The translations under genes were made by a program, and so were the position numbers. A stretch of 64,000 nt of DNA from DATBJJ01 sp036556425. GTDB taxonomy: Bacteria > Acidobacteriota > Vicinamibacteria > Vicinamibacterales > 2-12-FULL-66-21. The number at the start of each line of letters is the position of its first letter. Position 1 is the stretch's first letter. The stretch covers positions 25,422 through 89,421 of the forward strand of contig DATBJJ010000067.1 in NCBI GenBank assembly GCA_036556425.1. The letters are read 5' to 3'. Under the pieces are notes generated by a model. That model did no database searches. It saw only the letters and a program-made list of their open reading frames with translations, and had not been told where the DNA came from. Below, piece by piece: positions 19,150 through 27,645 of this stretch.

Positions 19150-20154
19150 CTATGGGGCCACCTGAAGCGTCAGGCTGACCGATGCTGTTCTGCCAAAGTT
19201 GTCCGTCACGATGAGCGTGACGGTGAACGTTGCCGACCGTGTGAACGTATGCGCGACGAGCACGTCGCCGGTCGTGACGCGATCCGAGCCGTCGCCCCAC
19301 TCCCACGTGTAGCTGACGATCCGCGCTCCGGCCGGCGGTCGGGACGCCGACGCGTTGAACGTCATCTGCTGCCCGACGCGCGGGTTCGTCGGCGAGAAGT
19401 TGAACGCCGCCGTCGGATTCTGGCCCGGCGTGACGGTTATCGCTTGCGCGGTCGACGCCGAGCGGCCGATCGCATCGACCACGGTCAGCGTGACGACATA
19501 CGTGCCGGCCGTCGGGAACGCGTGCTGCGTCAGGACGCCTGACGCACGGCCGCCGTCTCCGAACGTCCACTGATAGTCGACGATGTTGCTGCCCTGCGTG
19601 GTCGAGGCATCGAACAGCACCGTCTGATTCTCCTGAGGCCCGGACGGCGTCACCGTGAAGGCGGGCTGCAGCGACGCAGGCGGGAACACAACGCCAGATG
19701 GAACGAGGCGGATCGACGCACGGCGCGTCGACGTGTTGTTGAAGTCGGAGCCGATGGGCGTCACGACGATCTCGACGAACGTGCCGTCATCGCCCGCCAG
19801 CGGCGCGCCGCGCGGCGCGGTGTAGACGACCGTCGCCACACCCTCGCCATTCGTGACGATGCTGCGCGCGGAGAGCGAGCCGAAATCGACCGGCACTCCG
19901 TCGACGCGCGTTTCGACGCGAAGCGTCAGATTCCTGATCGGCTGCGCCGCGCCGTCCTTTGCGGTCACGGTGATGAGGCTCTGAGAGGCGCCATCCAGTG
20001 ACAAGACGTCGGGCGACACGGCGACCGTGATCGACTTATCGAGCTCCGAGGGTCCGGCAAACGGCGGCGGCTCGTCGCTCTTCATCGTGCAAGCACTGCT
20101 GAGCGCGAGCGCTACGATGGCAGTGCCGAGGAAACGCGTCGATGTTCGAGTCAT
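19150..20154 (-). CDS. PKD-domain lipoprotein downstream of pilQ
   Basis: A 334-residue secreted lipoprotein. The signal peptide ends in ALALSSAC, so C22 would be lipidated. Residues about 40-150 look like a bacterial Ig-like (Big1/invasin) domain. Residues about 165-250 and 255-334 are two PKD domains with the typical YQWTFGDGG and YTWEWGDGS signatures. Such beta domains usually mediate adhesion or spacing at the surface. Its place four bases before the TPR gene and directly after another lipoprotein suggests a pilus-associated envelope role; this is inferred from context only. Confidence 0.8.
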   Translation of the reverse strand: MTRTSTRFLGTAIVALALSSACTMKSDEPPPFAGPSELDKSITVAVSPDVLSLDGASQSLITVTAKDGAAQPIRNLTLRVETRVDGVPVDFGSLSARSIVTNGEGVATVVYTAPRGAPLAGDDGTFVEIVVTPIGSDFNNTSTRRASIRLVPSGVVFPPASLQPAFTVTPSGPQENQTVLFDASTTQGSNIVDYQWTFGDGGRASGVLTQHAFPTAGTYVVTLTVVDAIGRSASTAQAITVTPGQNPTAAFNFSPTNPRVGQQMTFNASASRPPAGARIVSYTWEWGDGSDRVTTGDVLVAHTFTRSATFTVTLIVTDNFGRTASVSLTLQVAP

Positions 20155-20172
20155 ATGGTCCTGAAAAGGGAG

Positions 20173-20817
20173 CTAGCTCGGATCGCCGAAGTCGCCGAAG
20201 TTGATCAGGATTCGCGCCATCACCGACACTTCGCGGCCCGTCTGATCGCGTCCGTAGAACGTGATCTCGGCGTTCGTCGAGATGATCACGGCGAAGTTCC
20301 GCGCGAGCGCGCGCAGCGGCGCCTGCTCCTTCGCGATGTGGCGAACCAGCTCGAAGCTCACTTCCGGCGACGACGAGCTCACCGTCGCCGTGAACGAACC
20401 GTCGAAGCCCGACGGCACGTCGACGCCCGGCGTGTTGCGGCCGTCGGCGCGGATGTAGCGCACGTTGTAGCGGTTCACCGTGATGAAATTCGCCGAGGTC
20501 GGCGTCGTCGGCAGCTCCGCGCCGCCGGGATCCTTCATGGCGAGCGCCAGCCGCACTTTGCCGATATCGTTGAACACGCTCGGGACGCCGTCGACGAAGG
20601 TCAGCACGTCCGAGTTCAGCGTGCCGCCGAACTCGTTGGGCTCCGCGCCCGACGCCGCTTCCAGCGACTGGACGATCAAGTACGACGAACCGGTGCCCTG
20701 GCGCACGAGGTCGCCGCAGCCGGCCAATCCGAGGACCGGCAGCGCCACGAGCACGCGCAGCGCGGTGCCCCACACCGCTTTGCGCAAGTTGGTTTCGTGC
20801 GACGTCGAGATATCCAT
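20173..20817 (-). CDS. Hypothetical lipoprotein downstream of pilQ
   Basis: A 214-residue protein with an unusually long n-region followed by VALPVLGLAGC; C34 would be the lipidated cysteine. The mature part is mostly beta (SYLIVQSLEAASG, RYNVRYIRADGRN, ISTNAEITFYGRDQ) and ends ILINFGDFGDPS. No family was recognised. It starts 5 bp after the pilQ stop and precedes the PKD lipoprotein, so it belongs to the pil transcript. Confidence 0.75.
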   Translation of the reverse strand: MDISTSHETNLRKAVWGTALRVLVALPVLGLAGCGDLVRQGTGSSYLIVQSLEAASGAEPNEFGGTLNSDVLTFVDGVPSVFNDIGKVRLALAMKDPGGAELPTTPTSANFITVNRYNVRYIRADGRNTPGVDVPSGFDGSFTATVSSSSPEVSFELVRHIAKEQAPLRALARNFAVIISTNAEITFYGRDQTGREVSVMARILINFGDFGDPS

Positions 20818-20822
20818 ATGCG

Positions 20823-23558
20823 CTAACCCTTCAAGATGCGTGGTGTGATGAAGATCAACAGCTCGCGGCTCTCGTCCTCGAGCCGATCCTGCTTGAACAG
20901 CCAGCCAAGGATGGGAATGCGATGCAGCATCGGCACCTTGTCGTTGGTCGACTGTTCCTGGCTGACGAAAATTCCGCCGATGACCGTCGTCGCGCCGTCG
21001 TCGATCTGGACCTGCGTGAGCGCGCGCTGGGTGTCGACGGGCGGGATGCCGTTGACCTGACGGCTGAAGTCCGCGGTCGCGTTCTCGATCTCGACCTTCA
21101 TGATGACGGTCGCGGCCGCGGTGATCTGCGGCGTGACGCGCAGCACGAGCACAGCGTCCTTGAACGTCACGGTGACCGTGTTATTGCTCACGGTCTGAAT
21201 CGGGATCTGCACGCCCTGCGCGACTTCCGCCTGAATGTTGTTCTGCGTCGTCAGCCGCGGCGTGGAGAGCACGCGGCCCTTGCCGGTGCGCTCGAGCGCG
21301 GACAACGCGACGTCGAGGTTGAACGCGCCGTTCACGGCGCCGAGCGCGAGGCCGATCGCGGAGGTCGCGTCGGGAACGCCAAGGCGCACGCCCGTTCCGG
21401 CCCGCTCCAGCTCGGTCGCGCGCGGATCCACCGGCCCCTGCGATCCGAGGCGGCCGCCTACGGTTCCGCGGTTCGGGAACGCGAGGCCCGTCGTGTTGCC
21501 GAGGTCAGGCATCACGCGGCCGTTCAATCCCCACTGCACGCCGAGCGCCTTCGCGAAGTCCCTCGTCGTCTGGACGATGCGCGCTTCGACCTCGACCTGC
21601 GGCTCGGCGCGATCGAGCGTGCGAAGCAGATCGCGGATCGCGGGGAACTGATCCGGCAGGTCCGCGATGATGAGCGTGTTCGTCCGGACGTCGGTCTGCA
21701 CCTGGCCGTACCGCGAGAGCCGCAGCGATCCCTTGAGCAGCGGCGCGAGCTCCGCCGCCTTCGCATAGCTCAGAGGAAATGTCTCGAAGCTCAAGCCGCC
21801 GGCCTGCGCGGCGCGCTCGGCCGCGGCCTGCGCCGCCGCTTGCCGCATCTTGTTCTCGTCCTCGAGCGTTTTGATCTTCGAGATGCGCACGATCGTCCCG
21901 TCGACCGTGTAATCGAGCTGATTGCCGCGCAAGATGACGTCGAGCGCCTGATCCCAGGGAACGTCGGTCAGCTTGATGTCGACCGTGCCGTTCACGTCGG
22001 GATCGATGACCATGTTCAATCCGCTGACGTCCGCGAACGTTCGCAGCACCGCGCGCAGATCCACGCCCTCGAAATCCAAACTGATCGGATGACCCGTGAA
22101 CTGACGCTGCTCGCCCGACCGCTGCGGCGTGGGCGACGGCGTCGTCTGCGCGGGCGCCGTCTGCGGCGCGGGCGGCTTCGACTGCGCAGGCGGCGTTTGC
22201 CGGGCCTGCGTGGTCTGCGCGGACTGTGCCGGCGTCGACGGCGTTGGCGCCGACGACGGGGGTGCGGGCGTTGCGGCCTGCGGCGTCAGACGCGCTGCGA
22301 CGTTCGGCGCCGGAGTATTCGCCGGTGCGCTTGCTGGTCCGCTTGCTGGTCCGCTTGCTGGTGCGCTTGCTGGTGCGTTCGTTGGTCCGGCTGACGGCGC
22401 AGCTGCAGGCGCACTCGTCTTCAACGCCGACATCGCATCGATCTGCGGAGCGGTCGATCCAACTGGTTCCTTCGGCGTGATCGACGCAACGTTCGCTATC
22501 GCCTGCGTCAGCGTGAGCGGCGGCTCGGGCTCGGCCTTCGGCGCCGCTGGATCCGCCGGCGCAATTCTCACGGTATCCACGACGGGCTTCGTGGCCTCGA
22601 ACACGACGTCGAGATCGCGTCCGCTTTCACCGCTGCGCGCGACGCGGTACTTCGCGCTCGACGAAATCTCCATCACGACGCGGGTCACGAGAGGCTGACT
22701 GCTGTTCAGCCCGATCCTGACCTTCGACACGAGCGGGCTGTCGATCGCCGTCTGCGTCGGGGCCTTCGACGTGACGTTCGGAAAATCGAGCACGAGCCGG
22801 CGAGGCTTGTCCTTGCTCTCGATCACGCCTGTCGGCGCGAGGCGGCCGTTGCCGCTGAGCGTCACCGTCGTCGCCGACGCGGACTTGCTCGACTGAATGC
22901 GCTCGAGGATCGTCGCGGGCGTCGTTTCGTTCTCGACGACGATCATCTGCGCGCCGCCCGCCTGCTGACGGACCTGCGCGGGCGCAGCGTGCGGTGCGGA
23001 CGTGACAGGCGCGGACGAGACAGGCGCCGGCGCGGCGGGCGCGGACGTGACGGGCGCGGACGTGCGCACGACCGGCGGTTTTGCCGCCGGCGCAGCCGTC
23101 GGCGTCAGCTCGACGCGAATCGTATTGCGCGCGCTGCGCACGACGTGCTCGGCTGGGCGCGAGAGCGCAAGGTGGATCCGCGCGACGGCCTTGCCGTCGA
23201 CGGAGGTCGCCTGCTCGAGTCGAACGCCCGATATCGTTCCCTGCTTCGCGACGTTGCTGCGCGCGTCCGCGACGCTCACGTTGCGCATGTCGACGATGAG
23301 CGTCACCGGATCGGGCCGGCTCACCGAGTACGGCGCCGGCTCGGACGATTCGATCAGCACGGCGTCGCCTTGCGACATCACTTCGACGAGGCGCACGGGT
23401 GCGGCCGTCGCGTCGAGAATGATCCCCGCGGTCGCGACGACGGCGAGCGCTGCTCCCAGCCTGCCCGCCGTTTGTGCGATCGCCCGCAGTCGGGGTTCCC
23501 GCGTTGTGCCTTCGCTGTTCGCGATCATCGTGTCGGCTCTTTCGAAAACATTACCCAC
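20823..23558 (-). CDS. pilQ: Type IV pilus secretin PilQ
   Basis: Forms the outer-membrane channel of the type IV pilus. The 911-residue product has a signal segment (about 28-52), two AMIN domains (about 55-150 and 205-330) that bind peptidoglycan, a long Ala/Pro/Gln-rich linker (about 360-490), an STN/N0 domain (ISLDFEGVDLRAVLRTFADV), secretin N1 (FPLSYAKAAELAPLLKG) and the secretin core ending LGWLFKQDRLEDESRELLIF. Start is GTG 23558, overlapping pilP by 8 bp; ATG 23528 is an alternative. The linker carries a 12-bp minisatellite. It ends pilMNOPQ and is followed by two lipoprotein genes. Confidence 0.95.
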   Translation of the reverse strand: MGNVFERADTMIANSEGTTREPRLRAIAQTAGRLGAALAVVATAGIILDATAAPVRLVEVMSQGDAVLIESSEPAPYSVSRPDPVTLIVDMRNVSVADARSNVAKQGTISGVRLEQATSVDGKAVARIHLALSRPAEHVVRSARNTIRVELTPTAAPAAKPPVVRTSAPVTSAPAAPAPVSSAPVTSAPHAAPAQVRQQAGGAQMIVVENETTPATILERIQSSKSASATTVTLSGNGRLAPTGVIESKDKPRRLVLDFPNVTSKAPTQTAIDSPLVSKVRIGLNSSQPLVTRVVMEISSSAKYRVARSGESGRDLDVVFEATKPVVDTVRIAPADPAAPKAEPEPPLTLTQAIANVASITPKEPVGSTAPQIDAMSALKTSAPAAAPSAGPTNAPASAPASGPASGPASAPANTPAPNVAARLTPQAATPAPPSSAPTPSTPAQSAQTTQARQTPPAQSKPPAPQTAPAQTTPSPTPQRSGEQRQFTGHPISLDFEGVDLRAVLRTFADVSGLNMVIDPDVNGTVDIKLTDVPWDQALDVILRGNQLDYTVDGTIVRISKIKTLEDENKMRQAAAQAAAERAAQAGGLSFETFPLSYAKAAELAPLLKGSLRLSRYGQVQTDVRTNTLIIADLPDQFPAIRDLLRTLDRAEPQVEVEARIVQTTRDFAKALGVQWGLNGRVMPDLGNTTGLAFPNRGTVGGRLGSQGPVDPRATELERAGTGVRLGVPDATSAIGLALGAVNGAFNLDVALSALERTGKGRVLSTPRLTTQNNIQAEVAQGVQIPIQTVSNNTVTVTFKDAVLVLRVTPQITAAATVIMKVEIENATADFSRQVNGIPPVDTQRALTQVQIDDGATTVIGGIFVSQEQSTNDKVPMLHRIPILGWLFKQDRLEDESRELLIFITPRILKG
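22324..22388. repeat. 12-bp minisatellite inside the pilQ linker
   Basis: About five copies of GTCCGCTTGCTG (with GTGCG variants) lie in frame and encode repeated PAS(G/A) tetrapeptides between the PilQ AMIN domains and the secretin part. Because the unit is a multiple of three, slippage would change linker length without a frameshift. Confidence 0.8.
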
Positions 23559-24057
23559 GCCCTTCGGCCTGCCGGACAGGCTTCGGCACCTCCCGCTGCT
23601 TCACGAGCGACAGCGGATCGTTGACGTCTTGCGAAAAAACCACTTTGTCCTGGTTGATCGACTTCACGCTGCCGTCCATGAGCTTGTCGCCGACGCGGAC
23701 GTTGTAGGTCTTGTTGTCCGGCGCCTGCAGCATCGCGATGAAGCCCGTCTTGTCGCGCAGCACACCCTTGACCGTGACCTCGCCAATCAGGAGACCGGCG
23801 AGTCCAGGCGCGCGCTGCCCCGCCGGACGCGTCTCGTCCCCGCGCCCGAGCAGGCTGACGAACGGATCGCGCCGGCCCGCTGGGTCGTACACGTAGCCCG
23901 GCTCGATCTTCGGCAATGACTCCGGCTTCGGCGTCGGTGGTGGCGCGGGCTGCGCGGCCGCCGGCTTTGCGGGCGGCTTCTGCTGTGCGTCGACGCGCAC
24001 GACGCCACCCGCGATGGCGGCGACGAGAACGGCGCAGGAGAGAAGTCTCGACGTCAT
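23551..24057 (-). CDS. pilP: Type IV pilus assembly protein PilP
   Basis: Periplasmic protein linking the PilMNO inner-membrane platform to PilQ. The 168-residue product has a hydrophobic N-terminus (LLSCAVLVAAIAGGVVRVDA), a Pro/Ala-rich linker, the typical YDPAGRRDPF and a C-terminal beta domain (GEVTVKGVLRDKTGFIAML, VGDKLMDGSVKSI). The signal resembles an ordinary secretion signal rather than a classic lipobox, unlike many PilP lipoproteins. ATG 24057 is used; the frame continues upstream through pilO. It overlaps pilQ by 8 bp. Confidence 0.92.
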   Translation of the reverse strand: MTSRLLSCAVLVAAIAGGVVRVDAQQKPPAKPAAAQPAPPPTPKPESLPKIEPGYVYDPAGRRDPFVSLLGRGDETRPAGQRAPGLAGLLIGEVTVKGVLRDKTGFIAMLQAPDNKTYNVRVGDKLMDGSVKSINQDKVVFSQDVNDPLSLVKQREVPKPVRQAEGRG

Positions 24058-24059
24058 GT

Positions 24060-24677
24060 CTACTTCCCTCCCGACGGCTGCTTCGGAATGATCTTCGCGC
24101 CCTTCTTGCCGGTCGCGCCCGCTTCCTGCAGCACGAACGTCGTCGCGATGCACTCCGCGATGATCGTCGCGTTCGCATCGCCCTTCGGCTTCGATCGGAT
24201 CTCGATCTGGCTGATGTTGATGATTCGCGGAAACTTGCTCACGCGATCGAAGAAGAAGCCGAGATTGTGGTACGTGCCCTCCGCCTCGAGGCGATACGGG
24301 ATCTCCGCGTAGAGCGCCTGCTGCACCGTAGGCGCGGGCTGGAACCGCTGAATCGAAAGATTCGATTGCGTAGCGAGGCCTTGAATGCGCCGCAAGATGT
24401 CGGCGACGTCCTTCTCTTCCGGCAGCACCGCCTTCAAGTTCTCGAGGCGCTGCTCCAACTGGACGACCTGCTGCTCGAACTCCGGAAGGCGTCGCGCGGT
24501 GGCCACGCCGCGCGCGATGTCCGCGCGCAGCGCCGTGAGACGCGTTTGACGCAGCTTGACGTCAGCCGCCATCTCCGAGACGTAGAAATGCCAGAAGCCG
24601 TAGGCCGCGCCGCCGCACACCACGACGAAGGCGCCGATTTGGGCCCACCACGGAAGTTTGCTGAGCGACAGATCCAT
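24060..24677 (-). CDS. pilO: Type IV pilus assembly protein PilO
   Basis: Inner-membrane partner of PilN. The 205-residue product has one membrane segment (WAQIGAFVVVCGGAAYGFWH, about 10-30), a coiled coil (about 35-95; RLPEFEQQVVQLEQRLENLK) and a ferredoxin-like periplasmic domain with YRLEAEGTYHNLGFFFDRVS. Gene order, size and topology match PilO. The pilP ATG follows after a 2-bp gap, and pilN lies 18 bp upstream. Confidence 0.93.
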   Translation of the reverse strand: MDLSLSKLPWWAQIGAFVVVCGGAAYGFWHFYVSEMAADVKLRQTRLTALRADIARGVATARRLPEFEQQVVQLEQRLENLKAVLPEEKDVADILRRIQGLATQSNLSIQRFQPAPTVQQALYAEIPYRLEAEGTYHNLGFFFDRVSKFPRIINISQIEIRSKPKGDANATIIAECIATTFVLQEAGATGKKGAKIIPKQPSGGK

Positions 24678-24695
24678 GGAACTTGTTTCGCCTAT

Positions 24696-25328
24696 TCAGC
24701 GCTTCACGGCCGCGCCGCGTCCCGCCGGCGCGGGAGCAGGCGCGGGCGGAGGCGCTTCCGGATCGTTCAGCGCACCCTTGATCGAAAACTTCACGATGTC
24801 CCCGGACTTCGGGTCCGTCGTCACCTGACTGTCGAGAATCTCGACCGGCTTCTTGAACCACTTGGTCGCCTCGAGATTCGCGACGAAGTCGGAGACGGAG
24901 GGCAGCGACGCCGCGTATCCATTGAGCGTGAAGTCGCTCCCGACTTGCTTCAGCTCGGTGAGCCACAACCGATCGGGCAGGCTGCGGCTGATCTCGTCGA
25001 GGACGTGCACCGGCGCGGACTGCCCGCGCCGCAGCTGCTCGATGAGCGTCACGCGCTGCGTGAGCTGCGCCTTGCGCGCCTCGAACTTCTGTACCTGCGC
25101 CAGCACGGAGCGGAGCTGCACGGCTTCCTGCTCCGCGCGCGCGATGTCGCGATCGAGCTGCGCCGACTGCTGCCGCAGCGAGAGGAACCACCATCCGATG
25201 CCGAGCACGGTGGCGATGAGAATCAGGCTCGCGCCGATCGTGACGCGGTGCGCGGGCGAGATCTGAAACGAGCGCGCGGGCTTCTTGGCTTTCGAGCGCT
25301 CGACGGCGAGAAGGTTGATGCGGATCAT
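24696..25328 (-). CDS. pilN: Type IV pilus assembly protein PilN
   Basis: Bitopic inner-membrane protein whose cytoplasmic tail docks to PilM. The 210-residue product starts MIRINLLAVERSKAKK, the conserved PilN tail (INLLP-type motif) that inserts into PilM. One membrane segment follows (about 32-52), then a coiled coil and a C-terminal periplasmic domain (LTELKQVGSDFTLNGYAASL). An Ala/Pro-rich tail ends the protein. The start overlaps the end of pilM by 4 bp. Confidence 0.93.
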   Translation of the reverse strand: MIRINLLAVERSKAKKPARSFQISPAHRVTIGASLILIATVLGIGWWFLSLRQQSAQLDRDIARAEQEAVQLRSVLAQVQKFEARKAQLTQRVTLIEQLRRGQSAPVHVLDEISRSLPDRLWLTELKQVGSDFTLNGYAASLPSVSDFVANLEATKWFKKPVEILDSQVTTDPKSGDIVKFSIKGALNDPEAPPPAPAPAPAGRGAAVKR

Positions 25329-26380
25329 CGATCGCCTGCCCGCCGGAGCGCGAGGCCAACCGCGACGGCGGCGGTTGGTCCGATCTCGGCTGAATCGAGG
25401 CCGAAGCGGCCCGTGTCGAACGAGACTTTCTTGAACGGATCGAACATCTCCACCGGCGCCTGGAAGCGCTCCGTCAACATTTCGGTGAAGCCCTCCGCTC
25501 GCGACGCGCCACCGCTCACGACGATTCGCGTGATGCGATCGGAGGCGGCCGATGCCTTGTAGAAGTCGAACGTCTTCTGCACCTCGAGCATCAGGTTCTC
25601 CGTCACGGCGCGCAGCACCGGCTTCGCGTCGTCGAAGTTGACGCCGTCGACGGTGAGGCCGCGCTTGAGCTGATCCGCCTGATCGAACGGCAGATTGAGC
25701 TCCTTCTGCAGCGCCTCCGTGTAGGCGTTGCCGCCGGTCGAGATGTCGCGCGTGAAAACGGACTGATCGCCTTCGAGGATGTTGATGTTGGTCGCGCTGG
25801 CGCCGGCGTTCAGCAGCACGACGACCGCGCCGGGCTCGCTGCCGTAGTTGACTTCGTACGCGTTCTGCAGCGCGAACGCGTCGACGTCGATCACGACCGC
25901 GACGCGGCCGGCCTGGCCGATGACGCCCGTGTAGTCCGCGATCTTCTCTTTCTTCGCCGCGACGAGCAGCACGTCCATCGTGCTCTTCCCGCCGGTATCG
26001 CCGCGATTGAGAATCTGGTAGTCGAGATTGACGTCCTGAATGTCGAACGGGATGTACTGCTCCGCCTCCCAGTAGATCGATTCGGCGAGTTCCGCCTCCG
26101 TCATCGACGGCAGCGCGATCTTCTTGACGATGACCGCATTGCCCGACAACGACGCGGCGACCTCTTTCGTCTTGATGTTCCGCGTCTCGAAGACACGGCG
26201 GATCGCTTCGACGACAGCGGTACCGTCGATGATCGCGCCGTCGACGATGCTGTCCGGGGGGACGGCTTCGCTGCCGAAGGCCGCGACCTTGTAGCCCTTG
26301 CCCGCAGGCTTCAGCTCGATGGCTTTGACCGCGCTCGAGCCGATGTCCAAGCCGACCAGGGATTTCGATCTACCAAACAC
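25325..26380 (-). CDS. pilM: Type IV pilus assembly protein PilM (actin-like ATPase)
   Basis: Cytoplasmic actin-like protein that binds the PilN tail and links the inner-membrane platform to the motor. The 351-residue product has the phosphate-1 motif VGLDIGSSAVKAIEL, the segment SIYWEAEQYIPFDIQDVNLD, phosphate-2 VVLLNAGASATNINIL, ISTGGNAYTEAL and the adenosine motif VVSGGASRAEGFTEML. Start is GTG 26380. It is the first gene of the pil operon; about 277 bp of untranslated DNA separate it from the rplM promoter on the other strand. Confidence 0.95.
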   Translation of the reverse strand: MFGRSKSLVGLDIGSSAVKAIELKPAGKGYKVAAFGSEAVPPDSIVDGAIIDGTAVVEAIRRVFETRNIKTKEVAASLSGNAVIVKKIALPSMTEAELAESIYWEAEQYIPFDIQDVNLDYQILNRGDTGGKSTMDVLLVAAKKEKIADYTGVIGQAGRVAVVIDVDAFALQNAYEVNYGSEPGAVVVLLNAGASATNINILEGDQSVFTRDISTGGNAYTEALQKELNLPFDQADQLKRGLTVDGVNFDDAKPVLRAVTENLMLEVQKTFDFYKASAASDRITRIVVSGGASRAEGFTEMLTERFQAPVEMFDPFKKVSFDTGRFGLDSAEIGPTAAVAVGLALRRAGDR

Positions 26381-26657
26381 CGCGTTGTCCTATCTGTAAG
26401 TTGACCCACGGACACACCCGGAACGGCGCCGTAAAGGGTTATCGGCTCAGCCGAGGGGCAAGTTGGGTACCACGGGGGGCTCTTCTACTAAAACCGGCAC
26501 TTTTGCGCAGTTTTGATGGGGCAGCTATGCTCGAGCCGGCGTCGGGATTGACGAAATTGCAATGCGCTAACGATTGTGTAATTGCAGCTTTTGCGAGGTG
26601 ATCGGTGGCCTCTTCCACACGCCATGGAACGCGACTCCGCGTTTCATTCGCGTTACC
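26381..26657. other. Divergent intergenic region between pilM and rplM
   Basis: This stretch must hold the pil operon promoter on the minus strand, but no consensus pair of hexamers stood out. It is richer in A/T than its surroundings near 26490-26600 and includes a small dyad TCGGCT-C-AGCCGA around 26443-26455. A 66-codon open frame at 26401-26601 starting with TTG has no ribosome site or family likeness and was not called. Confidence 0.5.
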
Positions 26658-26686
26658 TTGACATCACCCTCAATCGCCGGTATCCT
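26658..26686 (+). promoter_or_regulatory. Sigma70-type promoter for the rplM operon
   Basis: TTGACA (26658-26663) and TATCCT (26681-26686) are separated by exactly 17 bp. This is the best consensus promoter in the window. Transcription would start near 26693, giving an 85-base leader to the rplM ATG. The leader contains a small hairpin closed by GC-TTCG-GC and an AAAGGGAG ribosome site (26767-26774). Confidence 0.75.
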
Positions 26687-26777
26687 CTTGGTTTGCCGTC
26701 CTTTGAACGGGACTGACCGCCAGGGCACTGCTTCGGCGAGTCGCCTGTAGCTTCTAACGAAGGCCGAAAGGGAGTTC

Positions 26778-27230
26778 ATGGGTTCGTTTGTCCCCACCGC
26801 CGGTACCGCGGTCCGGCAGTGGCACATCATCGACGCCGAGGGTCAGGTCCTCGGGCGCATCGCGACCGAAGCGGCGCGCCTGCTGCAGGGGAAGCACAAG
26901 CCGACCTACACGGCGCACATCGACATGGGCGATCACGTGGTGATCGTTAACGCGGCGCGCGTCCGTTTCACGGGCCGCAAGGAAGAGCAGAAGATCTATC
27001 GCGCGCATAGCGGGTACGAAGGCGGGCTGCGCGAGGAGCGCGCGAAGGACGTCCGGCAGCGGAACCCGGTGCGGATCGTCGAAGAAGCGGTCCGCGGCAT
27101 GCTTCCGAAGACGACGCTCGGCGAAGCGATGTGGAGGAAGTTGAAGGTGTACGCGGACGACAAGCATCCGCACCAGGCGCAAAAGCCGGTGGCGGTGAGC
27201 ACCCACAAGAAATCGCGAGAGGTCGCTTAA
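26778..27230 (+). CDS. rplM: 50S ribosomal protein L13
   Basis: Early-assembling large-subunit protein. The 150-residue product contains WHIIDAEGQVLGRIATEAAR, HKPTYTAHIDMGDHVVIVNA and KTTLGEAMWRKLKVY. ATG 26778 follows AAAGGGAG. It heads a transcript with rpsI one base after its stop, the near-universal L13-S9 pair. Confidence 0.98.
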   Translation: MGSFVPTAGTAVRQWHIIDAEGQVLGRIATEAARLLQGKHKPTYTAHIDMGDHVVIVNAARVRFTGRKEEQKIYRAHSGYEGGLREERAKDVRQRNPVRIVEEAVRGMLPKTTLGEAMWRKLKVYADDKHPHQAQKPVAVSTHKKSREVA

Positions 27231-27231
27231 C

Positions 27232-27627
27232 GTGGCAGCAGGGATTCAGTACTACGGCACGGGCCGCCGCAAGACATCGACCGCCCGCGTGTTCCTTCGC
27301 CCCGGCACCGGGGGCATCACCATCAACCGCAAACCGATCGAGAAGGCCTTCCCCACCGAGGCGCTGCGCACGCAGATCAAGCAGCCGTTGGCGGTGACGG
27401 AAATGACCGATAAGTTCGATGTGCTCGCGACGATCGCGGGCGGCGGCACCGCGGGCCAGGCTGGCGCGCTGCGCTTGGGCATCGCGCGCGCGCTCGTGGA
27501 ATACAACGCCGAGCTCCGGCAGCGGCTGAAGAAGGCTGGATTCCTGACGCGCGATGCGCGCATCAAGGAGCGAAAGAAGTACGGACAGAAGGGAGCGCGT
27601 AAGCGCTTCCAGTTCAGCAAGCGTTAA
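27232..27627 (+). CDS. rpsI: 30S ribosomal protein S9
   Basis: Small-subunit protein whose C-terminal tail reaches the P-site tRNA. The 131-residue product begins AAGIQYYGTGRRKTSTARVF and ends with the diagnostic basic tail KKYGQKGARKRFQFSKR. Start is GTG 27232, one base after the rplM stop. rpsB follows 18 bp downstream. Confidence 0.98.
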   Translation: MAAGIQYYGTGRRKTSTARVFLRPGTGGITINRKPIEKAFPTEALRTQIKQPLAVTEMTDKFDVLATIAGGGTAGQAGALRLGIARALVEYNAELRQRLKKAGFLTRDARIKERKKYGQKGARKRFQFSKR

Positions 27628-27645
27628 AACCTTATTGGAGGAAGC

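Noticed and set aside
26401..26601. 66-codon open frame and a possible c-di-GMP (GEMM) riboswitch upstream of pilM
   Set aside because: The frame starts with TTG, lacks a ribosome site and has no protein-like pattern. The minus-strand words GCGCAAAAGTGCCGG and GTGGTACC recall a GEMM core, but the paired hairpin with its GAAA loop and receptor could not be drawn. A covariance-model search would decide.
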